Positions 1 to 9,400 are shown, numbered from the stretch's first letter. The stretch: DNA of 64,000 nucleotides from Cryobacterium arcticum (GCF_001679725.1 NZ_CP016282.1:744001-808000); one strand, 5' to 3'. Notes: generated by a model from the letters alone, not told the origin. Translations and numbers: made by a program.

Positions 1-903
1 GGACAGTGCGAAATCCACCTTGGCGACGGCGTTTCCGTACCGGAAGGCCGCCAGGCGCCGCGCGTACCCGGCGGGCAACTCCCCCTCGGCCAGTCGCAGC
101 AGGGCACGGGGCGTGAGGTCCAGGAGCACCACCCGGGCCGGCGGCAGCTCGCTCAGCCGTCGCACCTCGGTGGACGTGATGATCTCGCCGCCGTGCGCCA
201 GGAGGTCGTCGACCATCGCCGTCACGATGGCGCCGCTGCCGCCGACCGGGATCGGCCAGCCGCCCGCGTGCGCGTAGGTCGAGAGGGTGAGCCCGGCGCC
301 GGCCGTGGCCAGGCTGGGCAGCGCCCTGATCGTGTGCGCACTCACGCCGGTGAGCAGCGCCGGGGCCTCGTCGCCGCTGAACCGCCAGTCCCACAGCGGG
401 CCGCCCTGCTCGAGGGTGCGCAGACCGAAACGCAGCGCGGTCGCCGGGTGCCGGGGCACCCGCAGCAACTGGTTTCCGGTGAACTCGGCCACCTGCTGCG
501 AGTGCTCCACGAGCGGGGCGAACAACCGGTGCCACGCCGGGCCGTCCCGGCCCAGCTCGTCGACCGTGCGCGCCAGGCTGCGGTACGCCAGTCCGGCCCG
601 GCCGCCGGGCAGCGGATGCCCGTAAGAGACCTCGGGCACCGTCAACTGCAAACGATCTGAGAGGCCGAACCGCTGGAAGAACTCGGACGCCAGCGCCAGC
701 GGGTGCACGGCGGAACACACATCGTGGTGGAAGCCGGGCAGTGTGAGCTCAGCGGTGGCGGCGCCGCCGCCGACCTGCGCCGACCGCTCGTAGACGCGCA
801 CCTTCAGCCCGGCCCTGGCCAGCGTCACCGCGGCGGCCAGGCCGTTCGGCCCCGAGCCCACCACGACGGCGTCGATCTCCGGTCGCCCGCGCCGCACGCT
901 CAC
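1..903 (-). CDS. FAD/NAD(P)-dependent oxidoreductase, phytoene-dehydrogenase-like (3' end outside window)
   Basis: This is the N-terminal 301 residues of a flavoprotein of the amine-oxidase/phytoene-desaturase fold; the gene runs off the left edge. The first 40 residues form a dinucleotide-binding Rossmann unit with GSGPNG at residues 16-21, followed by an acidic/VGGG segment (ERSAQVGGG) typical of the FAD-binding start of these enzymes. Family members oxidise or isomerise polyenes or other hydrophobic substrates; the substrate here cannot be read from the fragment. The start is taken as GTG at 903; a second GTG six bases further in is possible. No clear Shine-Dalgarno was seen. It reads in the same direction as the acyl-CoA dehydrogenase gene 142 bp upstream, so the two could be co-transcribed. 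Confidence 0.75.
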   Translation of the reverse strand, partial: MSVRRGRPEIDAVVVGSGPNGLAAAVTLARAGLKVRVYERSAQVGGGAATAELTLPGFHHDVCSAVHPLALASEFFQRFGLSDRLQLTVPEVSYGHPLPGGRAGLAYRSLARTVDELGRDGPAWHRLFAPLVEHSQQVAEFTGNQLLRVPRHPATALRFGLRTLEQGGPLWDWRFSGDEAPALLTGVSAHTIRALPSLATAGAGLTLSTYAHAGGWPIPVGGSGAIVTAMVDDLLAHGGEIITSTEVRRLSELPPARVVLLDLTPRALLRLAEGELPAGYARRLAAFRYGNAVAKVDFALS

Positions 904-1045
904 GCCGGCCGGTCTTCCCGTTCGAGTACTTCGCCGTCCATGCTTCCATTCTTGCCGAACTGTTCCCGAAGCGGAGGTCTGCGCCCGGTGTGCCGGGTGC
1001 AGATGTCCGGATGGGGAACGGTTGGGGGCGGCATCCGAGCTGGTC

Positions 1046-2224
1046 CTAGACGAACGCGGCCAGTCCGGTGATGCTGCGGCCCACGATGAGGGTGTTCATC
1101 TCCTGGGTGCCCTCGTAGGAGTAGATCGCCTCCGCGTCGGAGAAGAACCGGGCGATGTCGTAGTCGAGCACGATGCCGTTGCCGCCGAACAGTTCCCGGC
1201 ACCAGGCCACGGTCTCCCGCATCCGCGAGGTCGTGTACGACTTGGCCAGCGCCGAGTGCTCGTCGCGCTGGGTGCCCTCGTCGAGCATCTGGGAGACGCG
1301 CACCACCATGCCCAGGCTGGCCGTGATGTTGCCCAGGCTCTTCACGAGCAGATCCTGCACGAGCTGGTGGCCGCCGATCGGCTTGCCGAACTGCACCCGC
1401 TCGGCGGCGTAGGCGGCGGCGGCCTCGTAGGCGCCCATGGCCAGGCCGACGGCAGCCCAGGACACCTCGGCTCGGGTGAACCGCAGCACCCGGGCGGTGT
1501 CCCGGAACGAGTTGGCCTCCTGCAGACGGTTCTGCTCGGACACCCGCACGTTCTCCAGGGTGATGTCGGCATTCTGCACCGAGCGCAGGCTGATCTTGCC
1601 CTCGATCTTCGTGGCCGTGTAGCCGGCGGTGTCGGTGGGCACGATGAAGCCCTTCACAGCGCCGTCCGCGGTGTCCTTGGCCCAGACGATGGTGATGTCG
1701 GAGAAGGTGGCGTTGCCGATCCAGCGCTTGGCGCCGTTGAGCACCCAGCTGTCGCCGTCCCGCGTCGCGGTGGTGCGCAGCCCCTGTGCGGAGTCCGATC
1801 CCGACAGCGGCTCGGTCAGCGCGAAGGCGCCCACGATGTCGCCGCTGGCCAGCCGGGGCAGCCAGTGCGCCCGCTGGGTGGCCGACCCGCAGGCCGCGAT
1901 CGACCCGGCCGCGAGGCCGTTCTGCACGCCCACGAAGGTGGCGACGGATGCGTCCACCCGCGCCAGCTCCAGCGCCACGAAGCCGCGGAAGACCGCCGAG
2001 TTCTCGAAGGGACGGGTCTCTTCCCACCCGAAGGAGTACGCCCCGAGGGCGCCGAGCGGTTTGATGATCTCCGTCGGGAACTCGGCGCGCTCCCAACATC
2101 CGTTCACCACCGGACGCACATCCGACTCGAGGTAGTCGCGGATGCGGGCGAGGGCGGCTTTCTCCTCGGGCCTGAGGAGGTTCTCGTATCCGAAGAAATC
2201 ACTGCCGAGGGGCTCGAAGGTCAT
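1046..2224 (-). CDS. Acyl-CoA dehydrogenase family protein (glutaryl-CoA dehydrogenase-like)
   Basis: A 392-residue cytosolic flavoenzyme that would oxidise the alpha-beta bond of an acyl-CoA thioester and pass electrons to ETF. Length and layout fit the family: N-terminal helical domain, middle beta domain with the FAD-contact segment FALTEPLSGSDSA, then a C-terminal helical domain. Near the end YEGTQEMN carries the expected catalytic glutamate (E371), and an RVQFGKPIG segment precedes the last helices, as usual. The overall pattern (WIGNATFSDI, SLRSVQNADI) is closest to the glutaryl-CoA dehydrogenase branch, but the true acyl group is unknown. It starts at ATG 2224, divergent from manA, with about 130 bp between the two. 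No pathway partners lie beside it. Confidence 0.88.
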   Translation of the reverse strand: MTFEPLGSDFFGYENLLRPEEKAALARIRDYLESDVRPVVNGCWERAEFPTEIIKPLGALGAYSFGWEETRPFENSAVFRGFVALELARVDASVATFVGVQNGLAAGSIAACGSATQRAHWLPRLASGDIVGAFALTEPLSGSDSAQGLRTTATRDGDSWVLNGAKRWIGNATFSDITIVWAKDTADGAVKGFIVPTDTAGYTATKIEGKISLRSVQNADITLENVRVSEQNRLQEANSFRDTARVLRFTRAEVSWAAVGLAMGAYEAAAAYAAERVQFGKPIGGHQLVQDLLVKSLGNITASLGMVVRVSQMLDEGTQRDEHSALAKSYTTSRMRETVAWCRELFGGNGIVLDYDIARFFSDAEAIYSYEGTQEMNTLIVGRSITGLAAFV

Positions 2225-2358
2225 CTGTGTGCTCCATTGCGACGAGGATGGGCGGCCGGGCGGAATCGCCCACCGGGTGACGAAAGCCTAGGACCCCTGA
2301 TCGGCAAGGGGAAAGCGGTTGGTAGTTTGGTCTAAACCTTTCGACTCAGGAGCCAAGC

Positions 2359-3642
2359 ATGTTTGTGGGCATCGATAACACACCGCGGGATTACGCCTGG
2401 GGATCGCCGACCGCGATCGCCGAGCTGCTGGGGCATCCGGCCTCCGGCGGCCCCGAAGCCGAGCTCTGGCTCGGCGCGCACCCCGGCAGCCCGTCGGTGA
2501 TCCTCGACCCGGCGCTCGCCGGGGGAGCGAAAAACCTGGCCGAGTGGATCGCCCAGGCGCCGGAGACCGCGCTCGGCTCGAGGTTCGCCGACGCCGGACG
2601 GTTGCCGTTCCTGATGAAGATCCTCGCCGCCCACAGCCCGCTGTCGCTGCAGGCGCATCCGTCGCCCGAACGCGCCGCGGAGGGCTTCGCGCTGGAGAAC
2701 GCCGCCGGGATCCCCGTGGATGCCGCCGACCGCAACTACCGCGACCCCTTCCACAAGCCGGAGATCATCTTCGCGCTCAGCGACACCTTCGAGGCGCTCT
2801 GCGGGTTCCGCGATCCGCGCCAGATCCGCTCGATCCTTGCCGAGCTCCGCGCGCTGGACGCCACCATGGACGACCCGCAGCCCGGCGCGCTTGCGGGGCT
2901 GGAGAACCGGCTGCTCGGCGCGGACGCGCTGCACGACGTCGTGGACTGGCTGCTGCGCGACGGTCGCGGCGGCGACTCCGGCGAGGTCTCCTGGCTGGTC
3001 GAACGGGTGGTGGCGCTCGCCGAGCGGGCCGCGTTCCTCATCGAGGGCGGCGCCCAGGTGAGCTTCGCCGCCGAACTCGCGATGGTGCGTTCCCTCGCGG
3101 CGGCCTACCCGGGCGACCCGGGCATCGTGATCTCCCTGCTCACCAATCTGGTGTCGCTCAAGCGCGGCGAGGTTCTGTACCTGCCGGCCGGCAACATCCA
3201 CGCGTACCTCTCCGGGCTGGGCGTCGAGGTGATGGCCTCCTCCGACAACGTTCTGCGCGGGGGCCTCACCCCCAAGCACATCGACGTTGACGAACTGCTC
3301 GAGGTGCTCGACTTCCACCCGCTGCCGGTGCCCTATCTGGCCCCGGTCGTGCAGTCCGACGGCGTGGCCGTCTACCGGCCGGACGTGCCCGATTTCCAGC
3401 TGGCGCACATCTCGGTGACGGCGGATGCAGCGGCCGATGAGGCCGGCCGAGTCGGCGTGCCCCTCCGGCAGGTGACGCTCACAGGACCGGCCATCGCGAT
3501 CTGCACCTCCGGCCGGTTCCTGGTCGCCGGCGCCGGCTCGTCGCTCAGCCTGGCCAGGGGCGAATCGATCTACATCACGCCCGACGAGAGCACGGTCACC
3601 TTTGCGGGCTCCGGCGAGGTCTTCCTGGCTACCACGGCGTAA
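2359..3642 (+). CDS. manA: Mannose-6-phosphate isomerase, class I
   Basis: Cytosolic zinc enzyme interconverting fructose-6-phosphate and mannose-6-phosphate, the entry to GDP-mannose and mannosylated glycans or lipids. The 427-residue protein shows the class I cupin signature: YAWGS near the N-terminus, zinc ligands in LSLQAHP (Q98, H100) and in the HKPE block (H132-E135), then AGNIHAY with the last zinc histidine and DNVLRGGLTPKH at the active site. The start ATG has a good Shine-Dalgarno (AGGAG, 7 nt upstream). In other actinobacteria manA sits near whiB2, DUF3499 and a phosphomannomutase; here the phosphomannomutase is not present. The last 73 bp overlap tail to tail with the convergent GlxA-type regulator. 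Confidence 0.95.
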   Translation: MFVGIDNTPRDYAWGSPTAIAELLGHPASGGPEAELWLGAHPGSPSVILDPALAGGAKNLAEWIAQAPETALGSRFADAGRLPFLMKILAAHSPLSLQAHPSPERAAEGFALENAAGIPVDAADRNYRDPFHKPEIIFALSDTFEALCGFRDPRQIRSILAELRALDATMDDPQPGALAGLENRLLGADALHDVVDWLLRDGRGGDSGEVSWLVERVVALAERAAFLIEGGAQVSFAAELAMVRSLAAAYPGDPGIVISLLTNLVSLKRGEVLYLPAGNIHAYLSGLGVEVMASSDNVLRGGLTPKHIDVDELLEVLDFHPLPVPYLAPVVQSDGVAVYRPDVPDFQLAHISVTADAAADEAGRVGVPLRQVTLTGPAIAICTSGRFLVAGAGSSLSLARGESIYITPDESTVTFAGSGEVFLATTA

Positions 3643-4601
3643 TCCGGCGCCGGGCGGGGGATGCCGAACGTGCGCCGGTAGGCCGTCGGCGTGGTCTGCA
3701 GGGTGCGCACGAAATGGTGCCGCATGACGGCCGCGGCGCCGAATCCGGTCTGCGCGGCGATGGAGTCGAGGGTGTCGTCGGTCTCCTCGAGCAGCTGCTG
3801 TGCCAGCATCAGGCGCTGCCGGTTCAGCCAGGCCGTCGGAGTGGTGCCGAGCTCGGCCCGGAACCGGCGGGCGAAGGTGCGCGGTGACATCAGCGCGCGC
3901 CGAGCAAGCTGATCCACCGTGAGGTCCTGGTCGAGGGTCTGCATCATCCAGCCGATGATCTCGGCGAAAGAATCGCTGCAGCGTTCCGCCACGGGCGTCT
4001 GGATGAACTGGGACTGCCCGCCGTCGCGCTGGGGCGGCACCACCATGCGGCGGGCGATCACATTGGCTGCTGTCGCGCCGAGCTCCCGGCGCACCACGTG
4101 CAGTGCGGCGTCGATGCCCGCCGCGGTGCCGGCCCCGGTGACCACCCGGTTGTCGTCGACGAAAAGCACATCGGGGTCGACCGTGGTGTTCGGGTACGCG
4201 GCGGCGAGGGCGTCCGCGTACATCCAGTGGGTCGTGCTGCGGCGACCGTCGAGGATCCCGGCCGCACCGAGGATGAAGGCGCCGCTGCAGACGCTGAGCA
4301 CCCAGGCGCCCCTGGCCTCCGCCTCCCGCACCACCCGCAGCACGTCCGGGTGGATCTCGGTCCCCGCCTCGTAGGCGGGGATGGCGATCAGGTCGGCGTC
4401 CGCGGCGGCGTCGAGGCCCTGATGCACCACGATGTCGAAGCCCAGCTTGGTGCGCAGCGCCCCCGGAACGGCCGTCACCACCTCGAAGTCGAACACCGGA
4501 CCGTTGTGCGCGGAGCGGTCGATGCCGAAAACCTCGCAGATCACCCCGAATTCGAACGGGGCCATGCCCGGAATGGCGACGCAGACGATCTTCTTGAGCA
4601 T
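3570..4601 (-). CDS. GlxA family transcriptional regulator (DJ-1/PfpI domain plus AraC-type HTH)
   Basis: A 343-residue regulator with an N-terminal DJ-1/PfpI (glutamine amidotransferase-like) sensor domain (about residues 1-185) and a C-terminal AraC double helix-turn-helix (about 225-320). The nucleophile-elbow cysteine is present in LSVCSGAFILG (C105), but the family is generally regulatory rather than hydrolytic. ATG 4601 was chosen because the protein then begins MLKKIVCVAIPG, matching the usual domain start, and GAAGGA lies 5 nt upstream; a start 90 bp upstream would only add operator sequence. A strong palindrome lies just upstream (see 4613-4663), suggesting autoregulation and control of the divergent small gene. 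The 3' end overlaps manA by 73 bp on the opposite strand. The inducer is unknown. Confidence 0.9.
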   Translation of the reverse strand: MLKKIVCVAIPGMAPFEFGVICEVFGIDRSAHNGPVFDFEVVTAVPGALRTKLGFDIVVHQGLDAAADADLIAIPAYEAGTEIHPDVLRVVREAEARGAWVLSVCSGAFILGAAGILDGRRSTTHWMYADALAAAYPNTTVDPDVLFVDDNRVVTGAGTAAGIDAALHVVRRELGATAANVIARRMVVPPQRDGGQSQFIQTPVAERCSDSFAEIIGWMMQTLDQDLTVDQLARRALMSPRTFARRFRAELGTTPTAWLNRQRLMLAQQLLEETDDTLDSIAAQTGFGAAAVMRHHFVRTLQTTPTAYRRTFGIPRPAPDYAVVARKTSPEPAKVTVLSSGVM

Positions 4602-4612
4602 GGGGTCCTTCA

Positions 4613-4663
4613 ACGAGTGGCAGGAATGTGTCGGTAGTCGGCAACTCTGCCACTCGTGGCAGA
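4613..4663. promoter_or_regulatory. Probable operator: three GTGGCAG half-sites including an 18-bp palindrome
   Basis: TCTGCCAC-TC-GTGGCAGA (4646-4663) is a perfect inverted repeat. A further half-site GTGGCAG lies at 4617-4623, so ACGAGTGGCAG (4613-4623) is also an exact inverted repeat of CTGCCACTCGT (4647-4657). The direct half-sites are 39 bp apart, about four helical turns. The site sits between the GlxA-type regulator and the divergent small gene and covers the latter's -35 position. Binding by the regulator is inferred. Confidence 0.6.
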
Positions 4664-4676
4664 AAGTCGCAAGACC

Positions 4677-4682
4677 TAGCGT
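4677..4682 (+). promoter_or_regulatory. -10 hexamer TAGCGT, leaderless start
   Basis: The hexamer fits TAnnnT and lies 7 nt before the ATG of the small membrane protein, so transcription would begin at or next to the start codon. No Shine-Dalgarno is present. The GTGGCAG palindrome occupies the -35 position. Confidence 0.4.
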
Positions 4683-4689
4683 TAGTGCC

Positions 4690-4833
4690 ATGATCCTGTT
4701 CCTGATTATTCTGCTGGCTCTCCTGGTCTGGGCCGTGGTGGCGGGCCTGAGCGCCCTCCGCTCCGACGGCTATGGCGACGTCGAGCTGACCCGGCGCAAC
4801 CGGCTTCCCGAGTCGTTCCCGCGCGACCGATAG
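4690..4833 (+). CDS. Small single-pass membrane protein (47 aa)
   Basis: A 47-residue protein with one hydrophobic helix at residues 2-22 (MILFLIILLALLVWAVVAGL) and a charged, probably cytosolic tail rich in Arg and Asp. I do not recognise a family. It starts 88 bp from and divergent to the GlxA-type regulator, across a palindromic operator, and ends 52 bp before galE. Support for it being real: a -10 hexamer placed for a leaderless transcript, codon use like its neighbours, and a sensible membrane-protein composition. It may be a target of the regulator, but nothing in the sequence says what it does. Confidence 0.6.
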   Translation: MILFLIILLALLVWAVVAGLSALRSDGYGDVELTRRNRLPESFPRDR

Positions 4834-4885
4834 TGTGGTCTGAACGGCAGCGCACGGCTGCTGCGAAAGAGCGCAGGGGCACCAC

Positions 4886-5851
4886 ATGGCTTGGCTTGTT
4901 ACCGGAGGGGCCGGCTATATCGGCTCCCACGTCGTTCGCGCGTTCCTGGCTGAGGGCATCGAGGTCGTCGTCCTCGACGACCTGTCCAGCGGGCACGCTG
5001 AATTCGTTCCGGACGGCGTGCCGTTCGTGCAGGGGACCCTTCTCGACACTGCGCTGCTGGCACAGACCTTCGCCGACCACTCCATCGACGGTGTCGTGCA
5101 CGTCGCAGGCTTCAAGTACGCCGGCGTCTCGGTGACCCGCCCGCTGCACACCTACGAACAGAACGTCACGGCGACCGCGTTGCTTCTGGCCGCTATGCAG
5201 GATGCCGGCGTGAGCCGCATCGTCTTCTCATCGAGCGCGGCCGTCTACGGCACTCCGTTCACCGACCTGGTGACCGAGGACACCGCCAAGAGCCCGGAGT
5301 CGCCGTACGGCGAATCGAAGCTCATCGGCGAGTGGTTGCTGCGCGACCAGGCGGTTGCCGCCGGCCTCGCCCACACCTCGCTGCGCTACTTCAACGTCGT
5401 CGGCTCCGGTACGCCCGAACTCCGCGACACCAGCCCGCACAACCTGTTCCCGATGGTGTTCGACGCCCTGGTCGAGGGGCGCACCCCGCGGATCAACGGC
5501 AACGACTACCAGACCGCCGACGGCACCTGCGTGCGCGACTACATCCACGTGGCCGACCTGGCGATCTCGCACGTGGCGGCCGCCCGTCGCCTCGACGCCG
5601 GCGAGAGCATCGCCCCGGTCTACAACCTCGGCAGCGGCGACGGTGTCTCCGTCGGCGAGATCATGAGTACGGTCGCGGCCGTCACGGGAATCCCGTTCAC
5701 GCCGGAGATCGGACCGCGTCGCACGGGCGACCCCGACCGCATCGTGGCATCGGGCGAGCTCGCGGCCCGTGACCTCGACTGGAAGATGCGGCACAGCCTG
5801 CAGGACATGGTGCAGAGTGCCTGGGAAGCCCGGCAAGCATCCTCAGTGTGA
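4886..5851 (+). CDS. galE: UDP-glucose 4-epimerase
   Basis: Cytosolic NAD-dependent short-chain dehydrogenase/reductase that interconverts UDP-glucose and UDP-galactose, feeding galactosyl donors into glycans. The 321-residue protein opens with the Rossmann motif GGAGYIGS (residues 7-14). The catalytic set is in place: serine in FSSSAAVYG (about S117) and YGESK with Y141 and K145. The segment LRYFNVVG and the late GTCVRDYIHVADLA are typical of GalE. Start ATG follows a GCAGGGG stretch. It precedes whiB2 by 146 bp, which contain an inverted repeat and a clear promoter, so whiB2 is probably transcribed separately. Other 4-epimerase substrates (UDP-GlcNAc, UDP-xylose) cannot be excluded. Confidence 0.93.
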   Translation: MAWLVTGGAGYIGSHVVRAFLAEGIEVVVLDDLSSGHAEFVPDGVPFVQGTLLDTALLAQTFADHSIDGVVHVAGFKYAGVSVTRPLHTYEQNVTATALLLAAMQDAGVSRIVFSSSAAVYGTPFTDLVTEDTAKSPESPYGESKLIGEWLLRDQAVAAGLAHTSLRYFNVVGSGTPELRDTSPHNLFPMVFDALVEGRTPRINGNDYQTADGTCVRDYIHVADLAISHVAAARRLDAGESIAPVYNLGSGDGVSVGEIMSTVAAVTGIPFTPEIGPRRTGDPDRIVASGELAARDLDWKMRHSLQDMVQSAWEARQASSV

Positions 5852-5885
5852 TCAGAACACGATTCGGGCAGTGTGGGCGAGTCTG

Positions 5886-5910
5886 AACCCTCCAGCCCGT
5901 ATTGAGGGTT
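5886..5910. terminator. Inverted repeat after galE, possible terminator
   Basis: AACCCTC (5886-5892) and GAGGGTT (5904-5910) form a 7-bp stem with an 11-nt loop, 34 bp after the galE stop. There is no U-tract, so it may instead be a regulatory site for the whiB2 promoter that starts 14 bp further on. Confidence 0.35.
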
Positions 5911-5923
5911 TACGATCTGCGAC

Positions 5924-5952
5924 TTGACGGCAGCGAACTACACCGGTGTAAT
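5924..5952 (+). promoter_or_regulatory. Promoter of whiB2 (TTGACG - 17 bp - TGTAAT)
   Basis: A near-consensus housekeeping promoter: -35 TTGACG at 5924-5929, 17-bp spacer, -10 TGTAAT at 5947-5952. The predicted start near 5959 gives a 5' leader of about 39 nt before the WhiB2 ATG. The palindrome ACACCGGTGT (5940-5949) overlaps the -10. Confidence 0.7.
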
Positions 5953-5997
5953 TAGTTCTAGCGCGAAAACGTGCATGAGCTGATGGGTGGAGGCGAT

Positions 5998-6333
5998 ATG
6001 ACGTTGTCTGAATATCGTTCCGGGGTACCTGAAGACTGGTTCGTCGATCCTGTACGCCTTGGCGTGCCGGGGGTCCGCAAGGATCCGGCGATTGCCGACG
6101 GTGCCGACGATAACCCGCTGGGCTGGCAGTCGGACTCGCTATGCGCCCAGACCGACCCCGAAGCCTTCTTCCCTGAAAAGGGTGGCTCCACGCGGGACGC
6201 GAAGAAGATCTGCGCTTCCTGCGAGGTGCGTCCGCAGTGCCTGCAGTACGCCCTCGCCAACGACGAACGCTTCGGAATCTGGGGCGGACTTTCAGAGCGC
6301 GAGCGCCGCAAACTGCGCAAACGCGCGGGCTGA
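5998..6333 (+). CDS. whiB2: WhiB-family Fe-S transcriptional regulator, WhiB2/WhmD type
   Basis: A 111-residue regulator that would bind a [4Fe-4S] cluster through C49, C72, C75 and C81 (pattern C-x22-C-x2-C-x5-C) and partner the primary sigma factor. The turn motif GIWGG (93-97) and the basic tail RERRKLRKRAG, presumed to contact DNA, are present. WhiB2/WhmD proteins control septation and division in mycobacteria and Streptomyces. ATG 5998 was chosen because GGTGGAGG lies 4-5 nt upstream; an in-frame ATG 27 bp earlier has no such site. Its position beside a large glycosyltransferase and DUF5719 matches the whiB2 neighbourhood in many actinobacteria. A strong promoter lies 46 bp upstream. Confidence 0.92.
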   Translation: MTLSEYRSGVPEDWFVDPVRLGVPGVRKDPAIADGADDNPLGWQSDSLCAQTDPEAFFPEKGGSTRDAKKICASCEVRPQCLQYALANDERFGIWGGLSERERRKLRKRAG

Positions 6334-6403
6334 CCTGTTTCCACACGGCAGCCGGGTTCAGGGCGCGCCTGACCGGTTGAGCACTCTCAGCGGTTATCCG
6401 ACC

Positions 6404-6409
6404 TAGGCT
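6404..6409 (+). promoter_or_regulatory. -10 hexamer TAGGCT before the large glycosyltransferase
   Basis: The TAnnnT hexamer ends 9 nt before ATG 6419, giving a very short or absent leader. A similar TAGGCTGTTCA string occurs before pdtaS at 52193. Confidence 0.4.
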
Positions 6410-6418
6410 GTTCAGGAT

Positions 6419-9400
6419 ATGCAAGCCAGAGTCACCGCCATCATCGTCGCCCGCAACGGCGCTTCGCACCTCGAGCGAACTCTCGAGGCCCTCCGTCAGC
6501 AGACCCGCCAGCCGGACACCGTCGTCGCTGTCGACTGCGGATCGAGCGACGCCACCTCCGACCTGCTCGCCGCGTTCGGACCCACGCACTTCATCTCCGC
6601 GGACTCGTCTCTCTCGTTCGGGGCGGCCATCAACGCCGCCGTGCGCGTGATCGGCGAGCCCACCGGCGACCACGAACTGCTCTGGCTGCTCGCCCAGGAC
6701 AGTGCCCCCGAGCCCGGCGCGCTGCAGAACCTGGTCGGGGAACTCGAGATCGCTCCCTCGGTGGCCGTGGCCGGTCCGAAGATCATGGAATGGGTCGCCG
6801 ACGACTACATCCACGACTTCGGCGAGTCGATGACCCCGTACGGCTCCACGGTCACCCTCGTCGAGAGCGAACTCGACCAGGAACAGCACGACGGCATGAG
6901 TGACGTGCTGGCGGTCAGCGCCGCCGGCATGCTCGTGCGGCACACGGTCTGGAACCGGCTCGGCGGCTTCGACCCCGCACTGCCCGTCGTCGACGACTCC
7001 CTCGATTTCTGTGTGCGTGTGCGCCTGGCCGGGTTCCGCGTGTCCGTGGTCGCCGCCGCCAGGGTCAGCTCGGCCGGTGACGGCGTGGCCGGCCCGGACG
7101 GGTCCTCCCGCGGACGTGCCCGACGTCGGCGCGTGCGCGCCGAACGCGCGGCCCAATTGCATCGCCGGCTGGTTTATGCCCCGGCCTGGGCGCTGCCGGT
7201 GCACTGGCTCTCCCTCATCCCGCTGGCCTTCCTGCGCTCGATCGGCGACCTGCTCCGCAAGGAGCCCGGCGCCATCCTGGGCGAGTTCTCGGCCGCCTTC
7301 GCCGCCGCTTTCCAGGGCGGACGGGTGCGCACGGCCCGGCGCCGGCTCGCGGCGACCCGCACGCTGGGCTGGTCCGCCATCTCGTCGCTTCGGGTATCGG
7401 CCGCCGAGGTGCGGCGTCGTCACGCCCTGACCCGGGAAGCCGCCCTCACCGGTGCGCGCGGCGACCGGCCCGAGATCCGGTTCTTCTCCGGTGGTGGAGC
7501 CTGGACCACCCTCGCAGCAGCAGCCGTCGGCGTCGCCATGCTCGCGTCCCTCATCGGCGCCCAGTCCCTCACCGGCGGGGGCCTGCTGCCGTTGTCGGCG
7601 ACAGTCGGTGGACTGTGGTCGAACGTCGGCTACGGCTGGCGCGACATCGGTCTGGGGTTCGTCGGCGCGGGCGACCCGTTCGCCGTCGTCCTTGCCATCC
7701 TCGGTACCCTCAGCTTCTGGTCGCCGTCGTTCGCGCTCGTGCTCCTCTACCTGCTGGCGCTGCCCCTGGCCGCGGTCGGCGCCTGGATGGCCGCCACCCG
7801 GCTCACCCACCGCGGCGCGATCCGGGCCATCGCCGCCGCCCTCTGGGCGCTCTCGCCGGCCTTCCTCACCGCCATCGCGGCGGGCCGACCCGCGGCCATC
7901 ATCGTGCACCTGCTGTTGCCGTGGCTGTTCTTCGCCGCCTTCGCCGCCGCCAGGTCCTGGTCGGCGTCCGGCTCCGCCGCGCTGCTCTTCGCCGCGATCG
8001 TGGCTTGTGCCCCGTCGCTCGCGCCCGCCCTGCTGGTGGGCTGGTTGCTGTGCGTGCTCGTGAGCGGGCGCAGTGTGATGCGGTTCATCGGCATCCCGCT
8101 GCCGGCTCTCGCGCTGGCCATCCCGCTGATCTGGAACCAGGCCCTCCGCGGTAACTGGTTGGCCTTGCTGGCCGATCCCGGTGTCCCTGTGCCGACCGCA
8201 AGCGTTCCGGTGTGGCAGTTCATCCTCGGCTTCCCGTCCGGCGACTTCGGCGGGTGGACCCACCTGCTGCCGGTGTGGGGTGCCGACGCTTCCGTGGCCG
8301 GCTATCTGGTTCCGCTTCTGTTGATCCCCATCGCCGTGCTCGCGCTCCTGTCGCTGCTGCTGCCCGGCGCCCGTGGAGCGGCCTTCGCGCTGCTCACCGC
8401 CCTCCTCGGACTGCTCACCGCGATCCTCGCGGGGTCGCTGTCGGTCGCCTCGGTGGGCAGTCAAGCCGTGGGCATCTGGCCGGGCGCAGGTCTCAGCCTG
8501 TACTGGCTCGGAATCGTCGGTGCCGTCGTCTTCACCGCACGCGGGTTGCACCGCGCCGCCGTCGCCCCCCTCGCGGTGGCCGCGGTCGCGTTGGCCGTCG
8601 TGGCCCTGCCGCTGGCCGCCGCGATCCCGCTCGGCACCTCCGCCGTGCAGGAGGGCATCGGTCGCATCCAGCCGGCCTTCGTCACCGCCGAAGCTGCGGT
8701 CGACCCCAGGGTGGGCACCCTGCAGATCGTCGCGCAACCGGACGGCGGCATCCTCGCCACCATCGTGCGCGGCACCGGGGACACTCTCGACGTGCAGGCC
8801 ACCGTCAACAGCACGGCCACGACGCTCACCGAGGAGCAGACCGAGCTGGCGACCCTTGCGGGCAACCTGGCCTCGCGGAGCGGCCTGGACGCCACCGCCG
8901 ACCTGGCGAAGTTCGGCATCCGATTCGTGCTGCTGAGGCCGGCCGCCAGCACCCCCGCGTCGTGGGGCGAAACCGCCGGCGTCAGCCAGGCGGCGGCGGA
9001 CACGACCGCCCGCACCATCACCTCGCTCGACGGCAACGCCGCCCTGGCGCCCGTCGGTGACACCGTCTTCGGTCAGCTCTGGCGTTCGGATGCTCCCGCC
9101 GACGCCAACGCCAACGGCACGATCCCGGCCGACCCCGGCGGGGTCTTCGGACTCGTCACCGGCATCATCGCCCTGGTCGTCATCGGCGCGACGATCCTGC
9201 TCTCGGTGCCGACCGGTGCCGGCCGCGAGGCCGTGCGCCAGGCCCACCGCGACGCCGTTCGGCGCGCCTCACGGCTGAGCAAACCGGTCAAACCCACCCG
9301 CCCGGCGCGCGCACCGAAGCCGGCGCGGATCCCGCGCTCGAAGCGACCCACGGGCCGACGCGTGCGCGGATCCGCCGCAGTGGAGAGCGCCGTGCCGCTG

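Noticed and set aside
2332..4887. Long minus-strand reading frame of 851 codons across manA and the regulator
   Set aside because: It is antisense to manA and out of frame with the clear GlxA-type protein; its translation is Arg/Gly/His-rich low complexity, typical of GC-rich shadow frames.
5852..9247. Minus-strand reading frame of 1131 codons
   Set aside because: It opposes whiB2 and the large glycosyltransferase and reads as Gly/Arg/Asp/Gln-rich sequence with no domain.
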